The notes below the pieces were generated by a model. That model saw only the letters and a program-made list of their open reading frames with translations, was not told the DNA's origin and made no database searches. Below, piece after piece: positions 15,676 through 24,746 of a DNA stretch of 57,914 nucleotides. This stretch comes from an uncultured Bacteroidales bacterium (GTDB lineage Bacteria; Bacteroidota; Bacteroidia; Bacteroidales; UBA932). The stretch lies in the NCBI GenBank assembly GCA_905233345.1, contig CAJODQ010000009.1:1-57914 (forward strand), read 5' to 3'. Position 1 is the first letter of the stretch, and each line of letters opens with the position of its first letter. The position numbers were made by a program, and so were the translations under genes.

Positions 15676-16961
15676 AGAAATTCCTGATCCTGGCGGCGTT
15701 TTCGGCCGTCCTGCTGTCGTGCGGCGGCAACCGCGAGCAGATCCTGAAAGTGTACAACTGGTCCGATTATATCGACGAGTCCGTCCTGCCTGATTTCGAA
15801 CAATGGTACAAGGCACAGACCGGCGAAGACATCACGGTGGTATACCAGACTTTCGACGTGAACGAAACCATGCTGTCGAAGATCGAGAAGGGTCATGAAG
15901 ACTACGACGTCGTCTGTCCGTCCGACTACATCATCGAGCGCATGCTCAACGACGGGCTCATCCTTCCCCTGGATTTTGCCTCCATCCCGCAGGAGATCAA
16001 CTATATCGCGCTGAACCGTTCGCCGTTCATGCAACAGATGTTCCACAGTATCAACCCGGCCATCGATGCGAACGACTATTCCGTGCCCTACATGTGGGGT
16101 ACGACTGGCATCCTCTACAACACGGAGGAAGTGACGGCCGAGGAAGCCAGCACCTGGGACGTGATTCGCAACCCGAAGTTTTCGGGCCGTATCCTGATCA
16201 AGGACGCGCCGCGCGACGTTTATGGACCAGTGCTCATCTATCTCAAGCAGAAAGAGTTGAAAGAAGGAACCGTGACGCTCGACGATCTGATGCATGATTC
16301 TTCAGACGAATCGATCGCCGCTGTCGAGAACTACCTCAAGCAGGTGAAAGACGGTGTCCTGGGCTGGGAGGCCGATTTCGGCAAGGAACAGATGACCAAG
16401 GGCCGCGGCGTGATCTCGCTCAACTGGAGCGGTGATGCGGTCTGGGCCCGGGACGAGGCCGCCGAAGTGGGCGTCTCGCTCGATTATATCGTGCCGGAGG
16501 AGGGAAGTACCGTCTGGTTCGACGGCTGGGTGATTCCGAAGTACGCAAAGAATGTCAAGGCTGCTACCTATTTCATCGACTTCATGTGCCGTCCCGACAT
16601 TGCCATCCGCAACATGGAGGAGACGGGCTATGTTTCCGCCAATGGCGCCATCGAGGTGCTGGAATCGCAGATCGACGAGGAACTGGATCCGATCGACGTG
16701 AGCTATTTCTTCCCGGGCGCAGACAGCGTCTGTGTCGATCCGATGCTGTATCCCGACAGAGCCGTGATTGAGCGCTGTGCGCTGGAACACGACTGGGGCA
16801 AGGATACCGACAAGCTCCTGGCCATGTGGTCGCGTGTCAAGGGTGACAATGCCAGCAGCATGACCTATGTCATCATCGTGCTGGCCCTGCTGGCCATCAT
16901 CGCCGCCGTCGTCTTCAGCAACAAGAGCAAGAAGCGCCGCCGGAAAGCGCACAAGAGATAG
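15672..16961 (+). CDS. potD: Polyamine-binding lipoprotein PotD with an added C-terminal membrane helix
   Basis: 429 residues. A lipoprotein signal (MKKFLILAAFSAVLLSC, Cys17) leads into a family-1 periplasmic binding fold (VYNWSDYIDESVLPDFE, YDVVCPSDYIIERML, YMWGTTGILYN, WSGDAVWARDEA). The C-terminus carries a hydrophobic stretch TYVIIVLALLAIIAAVVFSN (about residues 398-417) followed by a very basic tail. Classical PotD is soluble and lacks this segment, so the protein may be held both by lipid and by a helix. It captures spermidine or putrescine for PotABC. The next gene is convergent, with one base between stops. Confidence 0.9.
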   Translation: MKKFLILAAFSAVLLSCGGNREQILKVYNWSDYIDESVLPDFEQWYKAQTGEDITVVYQTFDVNETMLSKIEKGHEDYDVVCPSDYIIERMLNDGLILPLDFASIPQEINYIALNRSPFMQQMFHSINPAIDANDYSVPYMWGTTGILYNTEEVTAEEASTWDVIRNPKFSGRILIKDAPRDVYGPVLIYLKQKELKEGTVTLDDLMHDSSDESIAAVENYLKQVKDGVLGWEADFGKEQMTKGRGVISLNWSGDAVWARDEAAEVGVSLDYIVPEEGSTVWFDGWVIPKYAKNVKAATYFIDFMCRPDIAIRNMEETGYVSANGAIEVLESQIDEELDPIDVSYFFPGADSVCVDPMLYPDRAVIERCALEHDWGKDTDKLLAMWSRVKGDNASSMTYVIIVLALLAIIAAVVFSNKSKKRRRKAHKR

Positions 16962-16962
16962 A

Positions 16963-18291
16963 TCAGTAGTTATACTTTTTCCACAGTGACTGCAGACGCC
17001 TGCGAATCTCCGATTCGCGGGCGTTGTAGCCTGGATCGTAGAACTTGTGGCCGCAAAGAGCGTCGGGCAGGAACTCCTGGTCGACGAAATTGCCGTCGTA
17101 GTCGTGTGCGTACTTGTAGTTCTGGTGGTAGCCCAGTTCCTTCATGAGTTGGGTAGGGGCGTTGCGCAGATGCAGGGGGACCGGAGGGGCGTCGTTCGTG
17201 CTATTGACCATGGCAAGTGCCTCATCAATAGCGAGATAGGAGGCATTACTCTTGGGCGAGGTTGCCAGATAGATGCAGGTCTCGGCCAGGATGATGCGGG
17301 CTTCCGGCATGCCGACCTGGTGGACGGCGTTGAAGCAGGCCTCGGCCAGCAGCGCGGCGTTGGGATTGGCCAGGCCCACGTCCTCGGAGGCCAGGATCAG
17401 CATGCGGCGCGCGATGAAAAGGGGATCCTCGCCACCGGCCAGCATCCGGGCCATCCAGTAGATGGCGCCGTTGGGGTCGCTGCCGCGCATGCTCTTGATA
17501 AAGGCGGAAATGATGTCGTAGTGCTGCTCGCCGTTCTTGTCGTAGAGCGCGACATTTTCCTGCAGGCGATCCGTAACCGTTTGATTGTCAATAACAATCT
17601 TGGCATCCGGCGGGAAAGACTGGACGATGATCTCAAGGATATTCAGCAACTTGCGGCCATCGCCGCCGCTGAAACGGAAAAGTGCCTCTTTTTCAAGGAC
17701 TTCGATCTGCCTTTCTTTCAGATAGACATCTTCGGTCAAAGCCCGTTGAAGAATAACATCCAAGTCTTTAACTTCCAGACTCTTAAGCACATATACCTGA
17801 CAGCGGGACAGAAGGGGAGTGATCACCTCGAATGAGGGATTCTCGGTCGTGGCGCCGATCAGCACGATCAGGCCGCTTTCCACGGCACCCAGCAAGGCAT
17901 CCTGCTGCGCTTTGTTGAAGCGGTGAATCTCGTCGATGAAGAGGACAGGAGCGCCTGCCGTGGCGAACATACGTCCGGATTTGGCCTTGTCAATGACTTC
18001 CCGTACATCCTTGACACCGGAACTTATAGCGCTCAGCGTGAAAAATTCACGCTGTAGCTGGTTGGCGATGATCCGTGCCAGCGTGGTTTTGCCAACACCG
18101 GGCGGGCCCCAGAGAATGAACGAGGAAATATTGCCGGTCTCGATCATTTTCCGCAGTACGGCACCCGGACCAACCAGGTGCTCCTGGCCGACATATTGGT
18201 CCAGCGTCCGAGGACGCATCCGTTCGGGAAGGGGAACCAGTGGTATCTGAGATTCCGGGTCAAGCCCGGAATGACGGGGATTACTTAACAT
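16963..18291 (-). CDS. rarA: Replication-associated recombination protein A (RarA/MgsA AAA+ ATPase)
   Basis: 442 residues. Typical RarA start of domain PLPERMRPRTLDQYVGQEHLVG, Walker A GPPGVGKTT, Walker B VLFIDEIHRFNKAQQDALL, sensor region GATTENPSFEV, and the C-terminal tetramerisation region (NAPTQLMKELGYHQNYKYAHD). RarA acts at stalled forks with the clamp loader and SSB. The first 15-18 residues (MLSNPRHSGLDPESQ) are not family sequence: they are the translation of a dispersed palindromic repeat at 18252-18272. A start inside the repeat-free part (for example at ERM) cannot be ruled out. Confidence 0.93.
   Translation of the reverse strand: MLSNPRHSGLDPESQIPLVPLPERMRPRTLDQYVGQEHLVGPGAVLRKMIETGNISSFILWGPPGVGKTTLARIIANQLQREFFTLSAISSGVKDVREVIDKAKSGRMFATAGAPVLFIDEIHRFNKAQQDALLGAVESGLIVLIGATTENPSFEVITPLLSRCQVYVLKSLEVKDLDVILQRALTEDVYLKERQIEVLEKEALFRFSGGDGRKLLNILEIIVQSFPPDAKIVIDNQTVTDRLQENVALYDKNGEQHYDIISAFIKSMRGSDPNGAIYWMARMLAGGEDPLFIARRMLILASEDVGLANPNAALLAEACFNAVHQVGMPEARIILAETCIYLATSPKSNASYLAIDEALAMVNSTNDAPPVPLHLRNAPTQLMKELGYHQNYKYAHDYDGNFVDQEFLPDALCGHKFYDPGYNARESEIRRRLQSLWKKYNY
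18252..18272. repeat. Dispersed palindromic repeat, copy 1 (inside rarA N-terminus)
   Basis: ATTCCGGG-N5-CCCGGAAT, perfect arms, within a 27-base core shared with the other three copies. Here it lies in frame in the 5' end of rarA and is read as HSGLDPES. Confidence 0.9.
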
Positions 18292-18330
18292 AATATAAAT
18301 TGTGTAAAAACCGGGAAGGCGTCACGATAT

Positions 18331-19602
18331 CTATTCCAGGTTGTGTTTTTTGAGCTGTCGGACGATCTTGCGTATGATGGCTTCAATCTGGGCGTCCGGT
18401 TCGATAACGTTGTAGCCTTCCCAGAAATTCGCATCGGTAAACGCCGATACTTTCTCCGTGAGCTGGTCACGGAAACGCATCCGAGCTTCTCCTTCAATTT
18501 TTCGCGGTGCCGGCAGATGATCGGTCACGGCAATCTCCGACATCACCGTATAATGATGCTTGAACAGCGAACGTTTCTTCCGCGTCGCGAATTTCATCTC
18601 CATACGGGCGTAATCGTAATACCACTTCCCGTCTTCCAGCAATTTGTAATTGATCGTGTATTGGGCGCTCTCGACTTCAAAGCGCGTATCCTGCGGTTTT
18701 TTGAGGATAAAAATGTTCACGGCGTCTTCCCGGCCCTCCACGTTCATGTTGAGCTCCACGCGGCCGAATGCCAGGCTCTCGCTGTCGATGAACGCCCGGC
18801 CGCGCATCAGAATCTGGTCGAGATACGGTTTCTGGTTGAACGACACCACATAGAACATCCGGTCGTCCAGGTATTCCACGCCGTCCATCGTGAAATCGTA
18901 ATATTGCTGGATATCAGCCATATTCACATTCGCGAACGGATTTTTCGCCTGGTCGATCTCCAGGATGGTCGTCACGCCGCCCTGATACTTGATAAACAGC
19001 GTGTCCGACGAATCGTAATTCTGGCTGCCACGGCCCTTGTAGATGCCGATGCGGTCGTTCTGGAAGCCGGTGTACGGCGCCTTATCGATATCCACAACAG
19101 CTTCATTCATAGTGAGATACTTCGTATTTCCCTTCCGGACCATCTCCCGGTAAAACGCGGTCATGCCCACGTGCTCTTCGGGATAATTCTGCTTGATGCG
19201 GAACAGTGCGGCCAGCATCAGTTGTTCCGGGTCATGGGCCCGGATCAGGGCAGGACTGAGGGAAAGCGAGATGGGATACAACTTGATTTCCAGGGGTTTA
19301 TCCAGATTTCTCCCTTGAAAATCAGCCACTTTCAGCGTGGCCGTGGCATAGCTCAGGTGGCTGACGGTCACCAGCAGAGTCGGCGGCGTGGCTGTGCTGA
19401 CCTTGAGCGTAAACACGCCCTCCGAATTGGTTACGTTGGACACGTTCGTGCCGGAGAGATTGACCGATGCATAGTGCAGCGGCTTCCCGGTCGCTCCGTC
19501 GAGCACCTTGCCCACGAGTTGCAGGAAGGAAACCGGCTCCTGGGCGCTCGCCAGCGGCAACAGCAGGAACAGGGCCAGGATCAGGGTGACAGTCCGTTTC
19601 AT
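18331..19602 (-). CDS. Exported CarboxypepD-regulatory-like domain protein
   Basis: 423 residues from MKRTVTLILALFLLLPLASAQ, a Sec signal peptide. Residues about 30-110 form a CarboxypepD_reg-like beta-sandwich (GKVLDGATGKPLHYASVNLSGT, NSEGVFTLKV). The rest is a mixed domain found in many Bacteroidetes envelope proteins (MTAFYREMVRKGNTKYLTMNEAVVDI, FNQKPYLDQILMRGRAFIDSES). It probably sits in the periplasm or outer membrane; the function is unknown. It is transcribed alone, divergent from rlmD, with a -7 box TATATTTG on the minus strand (complement of 19627-19634). Confidence 0.75.
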   Translation of the reverse strand: MKRTVTLILALFLLLPLASAQEPVSFLQLVGKVLDGATGKPLHYASVNLSGTNVSNVTNSEGVFTLKVSTATPPTLLVTVSHLSYATATLKVADFQGRNLDKPLEIKLYPISLSLSPALIRAHDPEQLMLAALFRIKQNYPEEHVGMTAFYREMVRKGNTKYLTMNEAVVDIDKAPYTGFQNDRIGIYKGRGSQNYDSSDTLFIKYQGGVTTILEIDQAKNPFANVNMADIQQYYDFTMDGVEYLDDRMFYVVSFNQKPYLDQILMRGRAFIDSESLAFGRVELNMNVEGREDAVNIFILKKPQDTRFEVESAQYTINYKLLEDGKWYYDYARMEMKFATRKKRSLFKHHYTVMSEIAVTDHLPAPRKIEGEARMRFRDQLTEKVSAFTDANFWEGYNVIEPDAQIEAIIRKIVRQLKKHNLE

Positions 19603-19626
19603 GACTAACAAGCGTGATTATTCCTT

Positions 19627-19656
19627 CAAATATACGAAATAGTTTCCGTATCTTTG
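19627..19656. promoter_or_regulatory. Divergent -7 boxes for the exported protein gene and rlmD
   Basis: Minus strand TATATTTG (complement of 19627-19634); plus strand TATCTTTG (19649-19656). The plus box lies 20 bases before the rlmD ATG at 19677, which rules out the upstream open-frame start at 19614. Confidence 0.5.
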
Positions 19657-19676
19657 TTAAAATTTTCAGAATCGAA

Positions 19677-21107
19677 ATGGCCCGCAAGAAGAAACCCTAT
19701 CTGGAGGACATTACCGTCGAGGCGACCGCCGCGGAAGGCAGCGGACTCGCCCATGTGGACGGAAAAGTGGTATTCGTAAAACAGGGTATTCCCGGTGACG
19801 TGGTGGACGTACAGATCAACAAGGTCCGCAGCGGCTACTCCCAGGGATTCATCGTTCGGATGAAGTCCCCTTCCCCCCACCGCCTCTCCCCTTTCTGCGC
19901 CCATTTCGGCACTTGTGGCGGCTGCACCTGGCAGACGCTCCCCTACGCCATGCAGACGGCGTTCAAGCAGCAGCAGGTTGTGGATCAGCTCACCCGCATC
20001 GGCCACCTGCAGTTGCCCGAGGTCTCCCCCATCCTGGGCTCCGAACACACGGACCACTATCGCAACAAGTTGGAGTTCACCTTCTCCAACCGCCGCTGGC
20101 TGCTGCCGGGCGAAGACTGGTCGACGCTCGATGAAGTGGATCGGCTGGGCCTGGGCTTCCATGTGAGCGGCTTTTTCGATAAGGTGCTCGACATCCAGGA
20201 ATGCCATCTGCAGCGCGAACCCTCCAACGCCATCCGCCTCTTCGTCAAGCAATATGCGATCGACCACGGCCTGGCTTTCTACGACCTGCGCGAGAACCAT
20301 GGTTTCCTGCGCACACTGACGGTCCGGACCACGTCGACCGGCGAGGTGATGCTGGTCGTTTGTTTTGGCGGCGAGGCGCAGGGCGAAGCGGCTCGGCCAG
20401 CCCGCGAAGCGCTGCTGGAAGCCATCCGCACCCGCTTCCCCGCCATCACGTCGCTCTATTATGTGATCAATCCCAAGGCCAACGATACCTTCGGCGACCT
20501 TCCCTGCACCTTGTACAGCGGCGCAGAGGCCATCTACGAGCAGATGGAAAACCTCCGCTTCAAGATCGGCCCCAAGTCGTTCTACCAGACCAACTCCGCG
20601 CAGGCCTGCCGCCTCTACTCCGTAGTGCGCGACTTCGTGCGGGAAGGCATCCCGGCGGACGAAAAGCCCGTCATCTACGACCTCTACACGGGAACCGGCA
20701 CCATCGCGCTCTTCCTCTCCGCCCTCGCCCGCAAGGTTGTCGGCATCGAATACGTGCCCGAGGCCATCGAAGATGCGAAGGTCAATGCGCGGGAAAACGG
20801 GATTGACAACGCGGTCTTTTACGCCGGTGACATGAAAGACGTGCTCAACGCCGATTTCATCGCCGCCAACGGCCGCCCTGACGTCGTGGTACTCGATCCG
20901 CCGCGGGCGGGCATCCATCCCGATGTGGCGCAGGTGCTGCTGGCCTGCGCCCCCAAGCGCATGGTCTACGTGAGCTGCAACCCGGCCACACAGGCCCGCG
21001 ACCTGGCCGTTTTCGCGCCGCACTATGACATCGTGCACGTGCAGCCCGTCGACATGTTCCCCCACACCACGCATGTTGAAAATGTTGTCTCGCTCGTCAA
21101 AAAGTAG
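19677..21107 (+). CDS. rlmD: 23S rRNA (uracil-C5)-methyltransferase, RlmD/RumA family
   Basis: 476 residues from MARKKKPYLEDI. An N-terminal TRAM domain (GSGLAHVDGKVVFVKQGIPGDVVDV) is followed by Fe-S cysteines C74, C80 and C83 (FCAHFGTCGGC) and a fourth in ECHLQRE. The SAM domain follows (YDLYTGTGTIALFLS, LDPPRAGIHPD) with the catalytic VSCNPATQARD. It makes m5U in 23S rRNA; RlmD versus RlmC cannot be fully separated by reading, but the TRAM domain plus Fe-S site favours RlmD. The SLC13 gene follows after 6 bases. Confidence 0.92.
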   Translation: MARKKKPYLEDITVEATAAEGSGLAHVDGKVVFVKQGIPGDVVDVQINKVRSGYSQGFIVRMKSPSPHRLSPFCAHFGTCGGCTWQTLPYAMQTAFKQQQVVDQLTRIGHLQLPEVSPILGSEHTDHYRNKLEFTFSNRRWLLPGEDWSTLDEVDRLGLGFHVSGFFDKVLDIQECHLQREPSNAIRLFVKQYAIDHGLAFYDLRENHGFLRTLTVRTTSTGEVMLVVCFGGEAQGEAARPAREALLEAIRTRFPAITSLYYVINPKANDTFGDLPCTLYSGAEAIYEQMENLRFKIGPKSFYQTNSAQACRLYSVVRDFVREGIPADEKPVIYDLYTGTGTIALFLSALARKVVGIEYVPEAIEDAKVNARENGIDNAVFYAGDMKDVLNADFIAANGRPDVVVLDPPRAGIHPDVAQVLLACAPKRMVYVSCNPATQARDLAVFAPHYDIVHVQPVDMFPHTTHVENVVSLVKK

Positions 21108-21113
21108 ATAGCC

Positions 21114-22904
21114 ATGTTGGAAACCGCTGTATTTCTGGGTTTGAGCCTCGCGGCGTGGATTACCATCGTCACCGTCGTGGGCCTGTTTCTGGTCCTGTTG
21201 CTGACCCCCATACCGGAAGACATCGCTTTTCTCGTGGCCATCTCCATTCTCGGCCTCACCGGCGTCCTGACGGAAAAAGAAGCCTTGTCGGGCTTCTCTG
21301 CCTCCTCCGTCGTCGTGGTCGCCGTCCTTTTTGTCGTGGTGGCCGGCCTTATTCATACCGGTGTCGTGAAATGGATCATGGCCACTTTCCTGGGCACGCC
21401 CAAGAGCTATCCGGTCGCCATCGTGCGGCTGATGGCCATTGTGGCAACGCTCAGCAGCGTCCTGAGCAACACGACCGTCGTGGCCCTTTTCGTGCAGGTC
21501 GTCAAGCAATGGGCGGACAAACTCGGCATCAAGCCTTCCAAACTGCTCATTCCCCTGAGTTACGCCTCGGGCATGGGTGGCGTATGTACCCTGATCGGTA
21601 CGCCGCCCAACCTGATTATTTCGGGCCTGTATGCGCAGGAAACCGGTCGGGTCATGGACTTCTTTGCCACGCTGATTCCCGGCCTTGTCTGCCTGATCGT
21701 AGGGATTATTTCCGTCTTGGCCATGCGCCGGCTGCTGCCTGAACGGCAGTCACCGGAAGAAGCGTTCTCCCAGCCCTCCGAGTATACGGTTGAGCTTCTG
21801 GTTCCTGCTGACAACCCGCACATCGGAGAAACGGTCGAGCAAGCCGGACTTAACGGGGTCCCCGGCAGCCATTTGATCGAACTCATCCGCTTCGACCGGG
21901 AGATCCTCTCCCCCGTTCCGTCCGATGAACCCATCATGGGCGGCGACCGGCTGGTCTATGCCGGAATGATCAACAACATCATCGCCATGCGGGCCCAAAA
22001 GGGACTGGTCAATGCCGACCATCCCGTCTTTTCCGTCGATGAACTGGACCGGCACCGGAGGCTTCGCATGGCCTATGTGCAGCGCAATTGCGAGCTGACC
22101 CGGAAGCCCATCTCCCAGACGACCCTGGAACGGGATTATCAGATGTCGCTCGTGGCCGTCGCCCGGCAGGGCAAGCAGATCAAGCAGAGTCCGCGCAACA
22201 TCCGGCTGCATGTCGGTGACTCTCTGTTGCTGGAGTGTTCCTCGCGATCTTCCCGGAAAGACACGATCCCGGGACTGCAGTTCTCCGATGCGTCCGACGT
22301 GATTCCGGAATACGGCGTGAAGACGGCGATCTCCACCCTGATCCTCGTTGCCATGGTGGCGCTTTCTTCGTTCAATGTGCTGACTTTGCTGCAAAGTGCC
22401 GTCCTGGCGGCCGGTGCCATGCTCTTGTTCTGCTGTTGCTCGCCTGCCCAGGCGATGCGGTCTATCAACTGGAACATCCTGATGGTATTCGCCGGCAGTG
22501 TGGTCATCGGCAATGCCATCGAAAAAACGGGTATTGCTTCCATCCTGGCCGACGGCGTCATGGACCTTTGCGGCGGCAAGCCGCTGCTGGTGATGACGAT
22601 GATGTGCCTGACAGCCACCTTCGTCACGGAGTTCATCTCCAATACGGCGGCGGGCGCCATCTTCTTCCCCATCGTGTATCATGCGGCGGTGTCCATGGGC
22701 TGCGATCCCTACCCGTTCCTGATCGCGCTGATGGTGGCGGTCTCGTCGAGTTTCGCCACGCCCATCGGTTCCCCGACACATCTGCTGGTCTATGGCCCGG
22801 GCGGCTACCGTTTCAGCGATTTCCTGCGGATCGGTATCCCCATGAACCTGATCATACTAACAGCCAATCTTCTGATCGTTAATCAAATGTTCCCGCTACA
22901 ATAA
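21114..22904 (+). CDS. SLC13-family permease with two RCK_C domains
   Basis: 596 residues. Two blocks of membrane helices of the anion/DASS-type permease flank a cytosolic insert at about residues 210-400 holding two TrkA-C (RCK_C) domains (YTVELLVPADNPHIGETVEQA; MSLVAVARQGKQI with LHVGDSLLLEC). Signature stretches GMGGVCTLIGTPPNLIISGLYA and SSFATPIGSPTHLLVYGPGGYRF are in both halves. The family moves dicarboxylates, sulfate or similar anions with Na+ or H+; the substrate is unknown. Its stop shares one base with the next permease's ATG. Confidence 0.85.
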   Translation: MLETAVFLGLSLAAWITIVTVVGLFLVLLLTPIPEDIAFLVAISILGLTGVLTEKEALSGFSASSVVVVAVLFVVVAGLIHTGVVKWIMATFLGTPKSYPVAIVRLMAIVATLSSVLSNTTVVALFVQVVKQWADKLGIKPSKLLIPLSYASGMGGVCTLIGTPPNLIISGLYAQETGRVMDFFATLIPGLVCLIVGIISVLAMRRLLPERQSPEEAFSQPSEYTVELLVPADNPHIGETVEQAGLNGVPGSHLIELIRFDREILSPVPSDEPIMGGDRLVYAGMINNIIAMRAQKGLVNADHPVFSVDELDRHRRLRMAYVQRNCELTRKPISQTTLERDYQMSLVAVARQGKQIKQSPRNIRLHVGDSLLLECSSRSSRKDTIPGLQFSDASDVIPEYGVKTAISTLILVAMVALSSFNVLTLLQSAVLAAGAMLLFCCCSPAQAMRSINWNILMVFAGSVVIGNAIEKTGIASILADGVMDLCGGKPLLVMTMMCLTATFVTEFISNTAAGAIFFPIVYHAAVSMGCDPYPFLIALMVAVSSSFATPIGSPTHLLVYGPGGYRFSDFLRIGIPMNLIILTANLLIVNQMFPLQ

Positions 22905-24181
22905 TGGACAGCATTGTATTTCTGGGATTGTCGCTACCGGGCTGGATCACCATCGCCACGGTCGTCATCCTGTTCCTGGTTCTCCTGTTTACCAAGATTC
23001 CCGAAGATATCGCCTTTCTGGGGGCCATGGCCGTACTGGGCCTGAGCGGCATCCTCGACCAGAAGGAAGATCTGGCGGGCTTTTCGTCCGATTCCGTCGT
23101 TCTGGTCGGTGTCCTGTTCATCGTCGTCGCCGGCCTGATCCATACCGGAGCCATCCGCTGGATCATGGATCATTTTCTGGGCACGCCGAAGAGTTACCCG
23201 GCCGCCATCGTGCGGCTGATGGCGCCGGTGGCCGCCCTGAGCACCCTGCTCAGCAATACGACCGTCGTGGCGTTGTTTGTGCAGATCGTCAAGGACTGGG
23301 CGAAGAAACTCGGCATGGCGCCTTCCAAGCTGCTGATTCCGCTCAGCTATGCGGCGGGCATGGGTGGCATTTGCACCCTCATCGGTACGCCGCCCAACAT
23401 GATTATCGCGGGCCTCTACGCCCAGAACACCGGGCAGCACCTCGGCTTTTTCTCGCCGACGCTGCCTGGCCTGTTCTGCCTGGCGGTGGGCATCCTGGCC
23501 ACGCTGGCGATGCGCCGGCTCCTGCCGGTCCGCGAGAGCCGGGAAGACGAGACAAAAGATGCCGCTGCCGCCGAAGCGGTGCAACCGGAAGTTGGCGTCA
23601 AGACCGCTATCTCCGCACTCATCATGCTGGGAATGATCCTGCTGTCGTCGCTCAAGGTGATGTCGCTCTTGCAGAGCGCCGTCGTGGCGGCTGCCGCGAT
23701 GCTGATCTTTCGTTGCTGTACGCCCAAGCAGGCCATGCAGTCCATTGACTGGAGCGTGCTGATGATTTTTGCGGGCAGCGTGGTGATCGGAACCGCGATC
23801 CAGAAAACAGGTGTGGCGGAGGTGCTGGCCAACAACATCATGCATCTGTGCAACGGGAAGCCGTTGGTGGTGATGATTATGATGAGCCTGACCGCGACGT
23901 TCGTGACAGAGTTTATCTCGAACACAGCAGCGGGCGCCATCTTCTTCCCCATCGTCTATCATGCGGCGGTGACCATGGGCTGCGATCCCATGCCGTTCAT
24001 GATTTCGCTGATGATTGCCGTTTCCTCGAGTTTCGCCACACCCATCGGTTCGCCGACGCACCTGCTGGTTTATGGTCCGGGCGGCTACCGCTTCTCCGAC
24101 TTTATGAAAATCGGCATCCCGATGAACCTCATCATCCTGGCCGCCAACATTCTGATCGTTAACCTCGTTTATCCGCTCTAG
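22904..24181 (+). CDS. SLC13-family permease, tandem paralogue lacking RCK_C domains
   Basis: 425 residues, clearly a duplicate of the preceding gene: FLGLSLPGWITIATVVILFLV, GMGGICTLIGTPPNMIIAGLYA, FVTEFISNTAAGAIFFPIVYHA and SSFATPIGSPTHLLVYGPGGYRF recur with few changes. The RCK_C block is replaced by a linker of about 20 residues (RESREDETKDAAAAEA). Membrane topology is otherwise the same. Overlapping start and stop codons (TAATG) suggest coupled translation, and perhaps a mixed dimer of a gated and an ungated subunit. Confidence 0.85.
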   Translation: MDSIVFLGLSLPGWITIATVVILFLVLLFTKIPEDIAFLGAMAVLGLSGILDQKEDLAGFSSDSVVLVGVLFIVVAGLIHTGAIRWIMDHFLGTPKSYPAAIVRLMAPVAALSTLLSNTTVVALFVQIVKDWAKKLGMAPSKLLIPLSYAAGMGGICTLIGTPPNMIIAGLYAQNTGQHLGFFSPTLPGLFCLAVGILATLAMRRLLPVRESREDETKDAAAAEAVQPEVGVKTAISALIMLGMILLSSLKVMSLLQSAVVAAAAMLIFRCCTPKQAMQSIDWSVLMIFAGSVVIGTAIQKTGVAEVLANNIMHLCNGKPLVVMIMMSLTATFVTEFISNTAAGAIFFPIVYHAAVTMGCDPMPFMISLMIAVSSSFATPIGSPTHLLVYGPGGYRFSDFMKIGIPMNLIILAANILIVNLVYPL

Positions 24182-24239
24182 GCAATCTTTTTTCGCAGAA
24201 ACTGCAACAACGGCGAAGATATTTCGTTTTATAGGCAGA

Positions 24240-24746
24240 ATGACACGAAAAGAGACCACATCGTTTTATCAGGCGCACAGCCGGCGGCTCTATAATATGA
24301 GCTACCGCATCGTCCTCAATCCGGAAGACGCTGAGGAAGTGATGCAGGATACCATCCTTAAATTCGTGTCCATGCCCTGGCGGCCGATGAAAGAAGCCCA
24401 GGTTTCCGCCTGGCTCGCCCGCACCTGCATCCGCGCGTCGATTGACCGGCTGCGGCAGCGCAAGCGCGAAACCCTCTTCCTCGAAGAATACGCCCGCGAC
24501 GCGGCAGACAGCGCGCCGGAAGAACCGGAGATCCCAGCAGAAGTTTCCGCCGCCCGCATCCTCGCTGCCCTGCAGCAACTCCCCGATCCCGTCCGTCTCG
24601 TCCTGACCCTGACGCTGGCCGAAGGCCTGGACTACGATGAGATCGCCCAATATACCGGCATGAAACCGGCCACCTTGCGCTCGCATTTCCTGCGCGGAAA
24701 ACAGCGCCTGATCAAAATCCTGGAAAAAGATGGAAAACAGATTTGA
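24240..24746 (+). CDS. ECF-type RNA polymerase sigma factor
   Basis: 168 residues. Sigma-70 region 2 (YQAHSRRLYNMSYRIV, DAEEVMQDTILKFV) is followed by a short linker and region 4 (QLPDPVRLVLTLTLAEGLDYDEIAQYTGMKPATLRSHFLRGKQRL) with an HTH. It is a group IV sigma factor that recruits RNA polymerase to a stress or envelope regulon. The next gene begins 17 bases before its stop and looks like its membrane anti-sigma factor. Confidence 0.92.
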   Translation: MTRKETTSFYQAHSRRLYNMSYRIVLNPEDAEEVMQDTILKFVSMPWRPMKEAQVSAWLARTCIRASIDRLRQRKRETLFLEEYARDAADSAPEEPEIPAEVSAARILAALQQLPDPVRLVLTLTLAEGLDYDEIAQYTGMKPATLRSHFLRGKQRLIKILEKDGKQI

